A DNA stretch of 5,264 nt. It comes from an uncultured bacterium (lineage in GTDB: Bacteria; Desulfobacterota; WTBG01). The DNA lies in contig CALJBY010000015.1 of assembly GCA_938024025.1 (NCBI GenBank), forward strand, positions 1 through 5,264. The letters run 5' to 3'. The notes under the pieces are model-generated. The model was not told the DNA's origin. It saw only the letters and a list, made by a program, of their open reading frames with translations, and made no database searches. The position numbers and the translations under genes were made by a program. Below, in pieces: positions 1 through 5,264 of this stretch (position 1 is its first letter; each line of letters begins with the position of its first letter).

Positions 1-812
1 AGGGAAGGTATAAGAACATTGTTCACAATATCGGCAACCGCCTGGGGTGCCAGGATTACCGGATAGGAACCACTTTCTATCTCTTTCCCTCCGACAGAGT
101 GGAGTGCACTCTTTACTGCCATTTTACCCGCTTCACCGTTACAGTCATCCAGATGAGTGCCGACTGAGCATCCGGAGCCTTTGCTGTTAGTTTTTTCTAT
201 CATCGAGGTGAGTGATGAAAAGATTATGGTCGATGTATCTTCCTGAACGGGTTGGAGATGGGTTGATGCGATGGCTATTTCTTCCTGAATGATACTTACA
301 TCACCGCCGAGAATTAATCCGAGCTCATCGGGGGTGTATTTTTTAATGAGAGGGGATTGTTCGTACTCTTCAAGGGCAGCATGAATTGCCTTCCAGCCGA
401 TAGCTACCAGATCTTCATCTGAGAGGCTTAAAATTTTTTCGTCGTGATAGTTCCACAGCATTCTTTCATCTTTTGATGGTGAGGGAAGACCGTGGAAATC
501 TGGATCGTGAACTGCACCCCCTTGAGCTTTTCTGTATGCGGACTCAATTGCCTCCCTGGTGAGAGAACCTGTTTCCTGACCGAAGCCAATCTTTACACCA
601 TCTGCATCTTTGAAGACAACCCGAAGGCCTACGCCGTGCGATTGGGTGGATTTAGGTTCTTCCAGGCCGTTACAGGGTAGATGTGAGGTATAGTTGATTC
701 TACTGGTAAAAATGGAGTTGACCGAAGCAAAGACTTCTGCTTCCTGGACATCATCCTTATTAGAGAGATACTCCATCCCTTCATTAACTACTTTTTTGAT
801 GTGAGGGTCCAC
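1..812 (-). CDS. pmbA: PmbA/TldE-like metallopeptidase-family subunit, 3' end beyond window
   Basis: This is the first 270 codons of a gene that runs off the left edge with no stop. The start is a GTG at 812-810: a TAA lies directly before it in frame and an AAGGA sits 8 bases upstream. The protein reads as a TldD/PmbA family N-terminal domain: a helical start, then a glycine-rich core at residues 58-80 (SHGVGLRVVF, later KIGFGQETG), a helix of the REAIESAYRKAQ type (86-97), and the DPDFHGLP turn (103-110). At 248-266 the segment SGSYPVILAPQAVADIV matches the point where PmbA/TldE proteins enter the C-terminal domain. No HExxxH is present in the visible part, as expected for the non-catalytic partner. 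Known for the family: TldD and PmbA form a heterodimer that cleaves unfolded peptides in the cytoplasm. The gene lies 89 bases downstream of a tldD-like gene, which supports a pair. Usual family length is about 450 residues, so roughly 40% is missing. It could belong to a divergent, unnamed PmbA-like subgroup; the symbol is by family only. Confidence 0.85.
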   Translation of the reverse strand, partial: MDPHIKKVVNEGMEYLSNKDDVQEAEVFASVNSIFTSRINYTSHLPCNGLEEPKSTQSHGVGLRVVFKDADGVKIGFGQETGSLTREAIESAYRKAQGGAVHDPDFHGLPSPSKDERMLWNYHDEKILSLSDEDLVAIGWKAIHAALEEYEQSPLIKKYTPDELGLILGGDVSIIQEEIAIASTHLQPVQEDTSTIIFSSLTSMIEKTNSKGSGCSVGTHLDDCNGEAGKMAVKSALHSVGGKEIESGSYPVILAPQAVADIVNNVLIPS

Positions 813-820
813 TTATGTGT

Positions 821-825
821 TCCTT
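821..825 (-). promoter_or_regulatory. Ribosome binding site of the PmbA-like gene
   Basis: AAGGA on the minus strand, 8 bases before a GTG. It decides the start: the next candidate in frame is ATG at codon 13, which would remove the first helix, and the in-frame TAA immediately before the GTG rules out anything further upstream. Confidence 0.7.
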
Positions 826-865
826 ATAATTGAAAAACAGCTGCACGTTTCAGTAAGATCCAGGT

Positions 866-894
866 GACTGTTGTAGGGGGGCGATGAGACAGTC
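866..894. repeat. Imperfect hairpin in the tldD-pmbA gap
   Basis: A 6-base inverted repeat (GACTGT / ACAGTC) with a 17-base loop that contains a run of C on the minus strand. It lies just after the tldD stop codon. No T-run follows, so it does not look like an intrinsic terminator; it may be an mRNA structure between two co-transcribed genes or simply chance. The rest of the 89-base gap shows only the ribosome binding site of the downstream gene. Confidence 0.25.
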
Positions 895-901
895 GTGTCC
901 G

Positions 902-2470
902 TTACGCTGATGTACCGGTCAAACAGGCTCTACTCCTGAGTGTTGGTCCACCGTTACCAAGTTTCTTTGACTGCATGGGCTGCCCTTTCCCGCAGTTGGA
1001 AATGGGGTATATCCTCAAGTCATTGCCAACAGCATCTATCTGCATGAGAAAATCACGGGTGTCAGCGGTAATGCCCCCATCGCGAAAGAGCTGACCTATC
1101 CTCCCATTCTTTATTTCATAGACTTTTCTTGCGGTGATGCGAAAATTTTCTCTTGATTCGGCAATAGAGGGTATACGGTGACCAACTACATAGTAGCCGT
1201 GATCAACCTCTCCTAAGATGTCTTGAGGTGCTTGTGACCCGCATTCAAAAACCGTGGTTGACATCCTGATCAGGGGAACGACTGATGCATCGTTGCTTTT
1301 ATAGGACCCGTTAGGTTCTACCTTAAGGATAGCGGCCGTTTGCCTACTGTTAATGAATTCCTGAGAGATACCTTTTTCTATGTGATAGACTTTTTTCCCC
1401 GGGGTTCCCTCATGGTCATAGGTGTAGTGTCCAAACCCGGGTAGGGATGGGTCCGAGTAGGCGGATACTAATGGTGATGCGACTTGTTTGCCTCTTTGAT
1501 TGTGCTTCAGGCTGTGAAAAAGCCAGGAACGGCCTGCGTAAGAGGTCTCCATCTTCAGGGCCCTGTCCAGTTCATTAGGATGGCCTATGATCTCATGGGC
1601 GACAAGCGTGTTAAAGTGAGGGTCGGTAACGACGGTTACTGGATCAGCTGTTCCCTTAAGTGCAGGGGCGTTTGAGAGTTCTATCGTTTCCTGCGCCAGA
1701 TCACGGGAAAATGTTCTCAGGTCCTTGTTGTAAAGGTAGGGGCCACCGTAGCCGTTCTCGAGGATTTCCCAACCACGCTGGTGTCCGATATCATCGTAAT
1801 GTTCCTGCACACCTTCCCTGCCGGAGGCGACAACATAGGTTATGCCATGGGTGAGAGCGAAGGTCTGGTCCAGTGCTGCCCCTTCGCTCGATGCGAAAAA
1901 CTCTCTTAAAAGCATGGTGGATGCACCGATCTGATTGTATGCAATGCTGCTATCCAGTGCCTTAATTTCCTTGGAGATATCGGTGATAAAGCGAGAGATT
2001 TTTTGAGGAGAAATACTTAAGGGGTCTATTGAAAACTCGGGCGGTATGGTGTCGTGGCAAATTTTTATTGGAGCGAGATGCATGTCCCAAAGACTTTCCC
2101 CCAGTCTTTTAAATCGTTTTTTTGTTTCGCTTTTCCAGCGTGCGTTCACTAGTGCCCGTTCATAGGCATGATTGAGACCGGCCTCCAGCATGGATTCGAA
2201 ACGGTGGAGGGCCTCTTTCCCGAGGGTAAGGCCGAAATAACCGGGGGAGATAGAGTCGTCCCCGGCCAGTACCCTTACCCCAAATGAAAAACCGTAGTCC
2301 ATGCCACTGTATTTTGATTCACCATTTTCGCAGAACGCCCCTCTCTCTTCTGAGAGTTCAATGCGGATGTCTGCATAGTGTGTAAAGGGCCGTTTTGCAG
2401 TAAAGTTGGCCATCAATGACATTGACATGTCTTTGATGCTGTCAAGTGCTTCAATGGTAAATGCTTGCAT
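902..2470 (-). CDS. tldD: TldD-like zinc metallopeptidase, catalytic subunit
   Basis: A complete 522-residue protein, somewhat longer than classic TldD (about 480). The N-terminal domain (about 1-270) has the family pattern ADIRIE (33-38) and GFSFGVRVLAG (60-70). The C-terminal domain carries the zinc motif HEIIGH at 292-297 (two His ligands and the catalytic Glu), then PNELDRALKMETSYAGRSWL (298-317). Further on are YDHEGTPGKK (351-360), HRIPSIAESRENFRI (431-445) and CGKGQP (493-498); the Cys in this last motif is the third zinc ligand in TldD proteins. Known role: with PmbA/TldE it forms a cytoplasmic peptidase that threads unfolded peptides, degrades the CcdA antitoxin and matures microcin B17 in E. 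coli. The substrate here is unknown. An in-frame TAA lies 9 codons before the ATG, so the start is well bounded, but no Shine-Dalgarno sequence is visible in the 20 bases upstream. The linker after HEIIGH (PNELDRA) differs from the GLEGD of E. coli TldD, suggesting a different subgroup. No signal peptide is seen. Confidence 0.92.
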   Translation of the reverse strand: MQAFTIEALDSIKDMSMSLMANFTAKRPFTHYADIRIELSEERGAFCENGESKYSGMDYGFSFGVRVLAGDDSISPGYFGLTLGKEALHRFESMLEAGLNHAYERALVNARWKSETKKRFKRLGESLWDMHLAPIKICHDTIPPEFSIDPLSISPQKISRFITDISKEIKALDSSIAYNQIGASTMLLREFFASSEGAALDQTFALTHGITYVVASGREGVQEHYDDIGHQRGWEILENGYGGPYLYNKDLRTFSRDLAQETIELSNAPALKGTADPVTVVTDPHFNTLVAHEIIGHPNELDRALKMETSYAGRSWLFHSLKHNQRGKQVASPLVSAYSDPSLPGFGHYTYDHEGTPGKKVYHIEKGISQEFINSRQTAAILKVEPNGSYKSNDASVVPLIRMSTTVFECGSQAPQDILGEVDHGYYVVGHRIPSIAESRENFRITARKVYEIKNGRIGQLFRDGGITADTRDFLMQIDAVGNDLRIYPISNCGKGQPMQSKKLGNGGPTLRSRACLTGTSA

Positions 2471-2678
2471 GAGGAACGCACACAGGTGTTCGCGTTAGGA
2501 TAAATGTAATCAACCTGGATAATAAATTCAAACAAGAGGGGTTACATAAGAAGTATAAGTTATCTTGCGTGCAACTCAGTACCGAGTGGGCAGAATGCCC
2601 CGTTGCATGCTCAGTAGTTAAAGAGGTCCCAATAGATAACAGGGAAGGTTGGCATTCAATCGATACAGTGCTCTCTAA
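2471..2678. other. Intergenic region upstream of tldD, no gene
   Basis: This 208-base stretch is the longest non-coding region in the window. It contains no convincing ORF or tRNA. A TATACT box (minus strand, 2552-2557) resembles a -10 element but no good -35 lies 16-18 bases upstream. A cluster of short repeats at 2570-2616 is listed separately. The gap size makes it the most likely place for a separate tldD promoter or for the end of the upstream transcript, but neither is proven. Confidence 0.5.
2570..2616. repeat. Compact cluster of inverted and direct repeats
   Basis: Three elements lie within 47 bases. First, a near-palindrome ACTCAGTACCGAGT at 2574-2587 (one imperfect pair). Second, directly abutting it, a hairpin GGGCA-GAA-TGCCC at 2588-2600 (5-base stem, 3-base loop). 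Third, two direct copies of TGCA(A/TG)CTCAGTA at 2570-2581 and 2604-2616 that flank the hairpin. No T-run follows on either strand, so an intrinsic terminator is unlikely. A binding site for a dimeric regulator or an mRNA-stabilising structure is possible; short repeats of this size can also occur by chance. Confidence 0.4.
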
Positions 2679-2996
2679 TTACAACGATTTATCAACCATT
2701 TGCTTAAGGTTTTGTTTGGACTGAGCTCCTATGATTTTTTCTACTTCCTGTCCATCTTTAAACAAAATGAGAGTAGGGATGCTTCTGACACCGTAGGTTG
2801 AAGGTGTTGTTTGGTTTTCATCAATGTTAATCTTTACCACTTTAACCTTGCCATCATATTCACTGGCAATTTCCTCCAGAACGGGAGCGATCATCTTGCA
2901 GGGCCCACACCAGGGTGCCCAGAAATCGACCAGAACGGGTATTGCAGAATCAGTAACTTCGCTTTTAAAGCTGGCGTCATTAATTTCAATTGTCAT
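2679..2996 (-). CDS. trxA: Thioredoxin
   Basis: A 105-residue, single-domain thioredoxin of normal length. The active site WCGPC is at residues 29-33 within VDFWAPWCGPCKMIAP, so both redox cysteines (30 and 33) are present. The buried Asp (24) and the Trp at 26 are conserved, and the cis-proline loop is SIPT (72-75). The later strand ends in DGQEV, as usual. There is no signal peptide, so it acts in the cytoplasm, reducing protein disulfides and being recycled by a thioredoxin reductase that is not in this window. The start is firm: AAGGAGG lies 7 bases upstream. It follows the cytochrome gene by 36 bases and probably shares its transcript. Because the cytochrome is exported and thioredoxin is not, a direct electron exchange between the two is unlikely without a membrane carrier. 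The family assignment is certain; whether this is the main housekeeping copy is unknown. Confidence 0.97.
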   Translation of the reverse strand: MTIEINDASFKSEVTDSAIPVLVDFWAPWCGPCKMIAPVLEEIASEYDGKVKVVKINIDENQTTPSTYGVRSIPTLILFKDGQEVEKIIGAQSKQNLKQMVDKSL

Positions 2997-3003
2997 CTAT
3001 AAA

Positions 3004-3010
3004 CCTCCTT
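3004..3010 (-). promoter_or_regulatory. Strong ribosome binding site of thioredoxin
   Basis: AAGGAGG on the minus strand, 7 bases before the ATG at 2996. It is the strongest ribosome binding site in the window and suggests high translation of thioredoxin even if the transcript comes from the cytochrome gene upstream. Confidence 0.85.
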
Positions 3011-3032
3011 CTAAGCTATGGTGTAAGAAATA

Positions 3033-4478
3033 TTAATCAACAAGCTTTACTGCTGCTTCAGCAGAGGCCATCTCAATAATGGGCAGGGGAAAGGTTTCCT
3101 CACCAAAGAGATCATCAATTAAGGACTGGGGAGCACTGCGGTACCTTAGGGCAGCTTCGATGGTGTATCCCAGTATGCCGGTTAGGGGAACGAGAAAGCT
3201 GAACTGTTCTGTTCTGGAGCCCTTTGGTGGAATGCGATTATCGGAGAGGACATGGTCAGGCATTGCAACATTGAAGGTATGGTTGCCTTGGCTGTCTGCC
3301 AGTTGAATATTGAACAATCGAGTTTGTGGGTCAAGGTTACCATTGGCATCTACCTTTCCTGAGTGTAAAAGTATTCTTCCCAGGACGTCCTTTACCTTGA
3401 CTTCAAGCCACATTTCACGAACTTCACTTAGTCCCGTGGGTAAATAGTGACCAGCCCCCACATTGTTTACCTTTACGTGGATTGTTGCCCCCTGCCATAT
3501 GAGGGGCAGGGGTGGAGCAGTAATTTCCAGCGTTGCACAGTTCTGAAGCCGCTCTTTTGCCATTTGGACATTTTGTTCGCCCCCTTCAAAAAGAGCGGGG
3601 AGAACTGTATTCCCTCCAACATGATAGTGTGTGTAAACGTGCTCGCGCTCTTTTCCTCCACTACCGGAAATGCCCGGATTGTCAGGTCGCTCGGTTGAAC
3701 CGGTAGCGGGTACTCCGGGAAGCTGGCGCATGTGGCAGTCTTCGCAATAGACCGTGGTTGCAGGATCGCCCGTATTATAAGGACCCTCACGCCATTCGGT
3801 GTACGTTCTCTCAAGGGGTGTCCCGTTTAAGGTATGGGTTACGTCATGACACATGCCGCACATCTCTGATTTGGTGTGGAGATCGGAGAAGGCTGTTCCG
3901 TGGTAGGGAGAGACAGCATCATTTCGAGGACCCCATTTGATTTTCTTCGCCTCAGCTGCTTCTTCTATAGAAACGGTGAAGGGGGCATTTCCCACTCCGG
4001 CACTGCTTTTAACACTGTGACAAAAATCACAGAAAATTCCCGATCGATTTTCGAGAGTAACCCTGTCATAGTCTGCCTCGGTTGTCTCGACCGCTCGAGA
4101 GAGGTGTCCAAGGGGAGTGTGACAGCGGACACAGCTCCTTGCATCCTCACGGTCACCTTCTGTACCTACTTCCGAAAGAAACAGTTTGGTAACCTTTTGG
4201 AAGATAGGATCGTTCAATGCATTGGCATGAACACCGCCTTCCCACTGTTCAAAGATATCATTGTGACAGCCACCGCACAGTGTTGGTTGTTCCAGTTGAT
4301 CAACGGTAAGATCTCCCGGGAGGCTGATTGCGCTGTCGGGAATCATGTTCGCGGGCCTTTCCCATGCAGGGTTAATCCAGGTGGGAGACCAGCTTTCAGG
4401 GTCAACTGTTTGTGCCAGTGCGGGTGGAACCATGAGCAGGAAGCAAAAAATAGCTAATGCGTTACTTATGGTATTCAT
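3033..4478 (-). CDS. Exported five-heme c-type cytochrome
   Basis: A 481-residue protein with a signal peptide (hydrophobic stretch about 7-20, likely cleavage after ALA at 22), so periplasmic. Five CxxCH heme sites lie at 68-72, 116-120, 150-154, 207-211 and 245-249, all in the first 250 residues. The first is followed by a pattern (NDIFEQWEGGVHANAL) like that of cytochrome c554-type multiheme proteins. Further His residues that may be axial ligands include 84, 125, 193 and 201. From about 310 to 470 there is a heme-free, strand-rich domain with NNVGAGHYLPTG (338-349), seen in uncharacterised multiheme cytochromes; its His may also bind a heme (inference). There is no lipobox and no C-terminal membrane anchor. 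The ATG has GAGG 7 bases upstream and an in-frame TGA just before it, so the start is firm. The signal peptide n-region has no Lys or Arg, which is unusual. The role is probably electron transfer or reduction of a small substrate; the specific reaction cannot be told from sequence. It lies between fprA and trxA. Confidence 0.88.
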   Translation of the reverse strand: MNTISNALAIFCFLLMVPPALAQTVDPESWSPTWINPAWERPANMIPDSAISLPGDLTVDQLEQPTLCGGCHNDIFEQWEGGVHANALNDPIFQKVTKLFLSEVGTEGDREDARSCVRCHTPLGHLSRAVETTEADYDRVTLENRSGIFCDFCHSVKSSAGVGNAPFTVSIEEAAEAKKIKWGPRNDAVSPYHGTAFSDLHTKSEMCGMCHDVTHTLNGTPLERTYTEWREGPYNTGDPATTVYCEDCHMRQLPGVPATGSTERPDNPGISGSGGKEREHVYTHYHVGGNTVLPALFEGGEQNVQMAKERLQNCATLEITAPPLPLIWQGATIHVKVNNVGAGHYLPTGLSEVREMWLEVKVKDVLGRILLHSGKVDANGNLDPQTRLFNIQLADSQGNHTFNVAMPDHVLSDNRIPPKGSRTEQFSFLVPLTGILGYTIEAALRYRSAPQSLIDDLFGEETFPLPIIEMASAEAAVKLVD

Positions 4479-4485
4479 GGTAATG

Positions 4486-4489
4486 CCTC
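4486..4489 (-). promoter_or_regulatory. Ribosome binding site of the cytochrome gene
   Basis: GAGG on the minus strand, within TTGAGG, 7 bases before the ATG at 4478. The TGA inside this same stretch is the in-frame stop that bounds the reading frame upstream and fixes the start. Confidence 0.65.
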
Positions 4490-4547
4490 AATAGAAAATG
4501 ATTATTTAGTTAGCCAAAACGAATCAAATTGTGGCGAGTTGATAATC

Positions 4548-5264
4548 CTATTGTTTTACACGCAATGCTACTTTCTTACCCAGTTCTTTGCACTGATTAA
4601 GCTCTTCCTTATCAGGTAAAAATTGATAGTGCAGGGCAGGTTCTATAATCTCTACACCCGTTGCTTTAAGCTCTTCCTCGATCGCCTTGGTTGCTCCACC
4701 GCCCCATCCAAATGAACCAAATGCAAGCCCGATCTTTCCCTGTGGCCTCAAACCTTTCATGTAGCAGAGGAAGTCAGCTACCGTTGGATACATGCCGTTA
4801 TTGAGGGTAGGTGAGCCGATGAGGAGTGCTTTGGCATCGAGGACTTCTTTCATGATTGCTGTCCTGCCCGTTTTGGTGATATTCATCAGTTTTACTTCAA
4901 CGCCTTCCTCACGGACACCTTCAAGTATAGCTTTTGCCATCTGTGCCGTACTTTCCCACATGGTGTCATAGATGACCAGCACCTTTTCCTTTGACTCGTG
5001 CTGTGCCCAGGAGACATAGGATGAAACGATCTTAGCGATATCTTTGCGCCAGATAACGCCATGACAGGGGGCAATCATCTCAATCTCTAAACCTTTGGCG
5101 GCTTCAAGTGCTTTGAGTACCGGGGCCCCCAGATGTAAAACGATGTTTGCAAAGTAGGTTTCAGCTTCAGGCCGGATAACTTCCCAACCCACCTCATCAT
5201 CGAATCGCTTTGACGATGCCAGGTGTTGACCAAAGGCATCATTAGAGAAGAGAATTTTGTCGCT
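4548..5264 (-). CDS. fprA: A-type flavo-diiron protein (FprA/ROO family), 5' part beyond window
   Basis: The last 238 codons of a gene whose start lies right of the window; the frame is open to the edge. Family length is about 400, so some 160 residues are missing, including the HxExDH half of the diiron site. The visible part of the metallo-beta-lactamase-like domain has SNDAFGQH (fragment residues 7-14), whose Asp bridges the two irons, and APCHGVIWR (65-73), whose His is the last iron ligand. A flavodoxin domain starts near residue 93: the FMN phosphate loop is YDTMWESTAQMA (99-110), followed by the isoalloxazine-contacting loops SPTLNNGMYPT and FGSFGWGGG. The protein ends with this domain: there is no fused rubredoxin or flavin reductase. 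Known role: four-electron reduction of O2 to water or two-electron reduction of NO to N2O in the cytoplasm, with electrons from a rubredoxin or F420H2. The cytochrome gene starts 69 bases downstream. O2 versus NO preference cannot be decided from sequence. Confidence 0.95.
   Translation of the reverse strand, partial: SDKILFSNDAFGQHLASSKRFDDEVGWEVIRPEAETYFANIVLHLGAPVLKALEAAKGLEIEMIAPCHGVIWRKDIAKIVSSYVSWAQHESKEKVLVIYDTMWESTAQMAKAILEGVREEGVEVKLMNITKTGRTAIMKEVLDAKALLIGSPTLNNGMYPTVADFLCYMKGLRPQGKIGLAFGSFGWGGGATKAIEEELKATGVEIIEPALHYQFLPDKEELNQCKELGKKVALRVKQ

Noticed and set aside
492..680. 62-codon open frame on the plus strand
   Set aside because: It lies opposite the PmbA-like gene, whose translation matches its family throughout this stretch.
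866..894. Hairpin after tldD as an intrinsic terminator
   Set aside because: The stem is only 6 bases with a 17-base loop, and no T-run follows on the minus strand; the next gene of the pair starts shortly after.
2588..2600. GGGCA/TGCCC hairpin as terminator of the thioredoxin transcript
   Set aside because: The stem is short and no T-run follows in the direction of transcription.
3473..3814. 113-codon open frame on the minus strand in another frame
   Set aside because: It is nested inside the cytochrome gene, out of frame with it, and shows no family features.
3876..4457. 193-codon open frame on the plus strand
   Set aside because: It lies wholly opposite the cytochrome gene, has no recognisable domain, and its reverse strand has five heme motifs and a signal peptide. 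It is a shadow frame.
3033..4478. Cytochrome as the nitrite reductase NrfA (similar length and five hemes)
   Set aside because: NrfA has a CxxCK catalytic site and hemes spread along the chain; here all five sites are CxxCH and lie in the first 250 residues.
4499..4527. Possible promoter for the cytochrome gene (TTGATT with AATAAT at 15 bases or TAATCA at 17)
   Set aside because: Either the spacing is too short or the -10 match is poor; in an AT-rich gap such pairs are expected by chance.

Overview
The window holds five genes, all on the minus strand, in the order of transcription: a flavo-diiron protein (cut by the right edge), a five-heme c-type cytochrome, a thioredoxin, a TldD-type metallopeptidase, and its PmbA/TldE-type partner (cut by the left edge). 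Coding density is high. The gaps are 69, 36, 208 and 89 bases. No rRNA, tRNA, CRISPR array, insertion sequence or phage gene is visible.

The gene content suggests a Gram-negative, anaerobic or microaerophilic bacterium. It has an exported multiheme cytochrome, which needs a periplasm and c-type cytochrome maturation, and an FprA/ROO-type flavo-diiron protein, typical of anaerobes that must remove O2 or NO. Base composition is moderate, a little under 50% GC by eye. A sulfate- or metal-reducing deltaproteobacterial (Desulfobacterota-like) source would fit, but this is inference from gene content and no marker gene settles it.

Right part (about 2679-5264): the flavo-diiron protein would reduce O2 or NO in the cytoplasm, the cytochrome would move or accept electrons in the periplasm, and the thioredoxin would keep cytoplasmic thiols reduced. 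The cytochrome and thioredoxin are only 36 bases apart, each with a good Shine-Dalgarno site, and are probably co-transcribed. Together the three look like a redox or stress-defence group, but a shared pathway is not shown by the sequence.

Left part (1-2470): TldD and PmbA are known to form a heterodimeric zinc protease that degrades unfolded peptides and, in some bacteria, matures RiPP peptides. Here the TldD subunit keeps the full zinc site (HEIIGH plus a late CGKGQ cysteine). The visible 270 residues of the PmbA-like subunit contain no HExxxH. The 208-base gap upstream of tldD is the only sizeable non-coding stretch and contains a compact set of inverted and direct repeats that may be regulatory.
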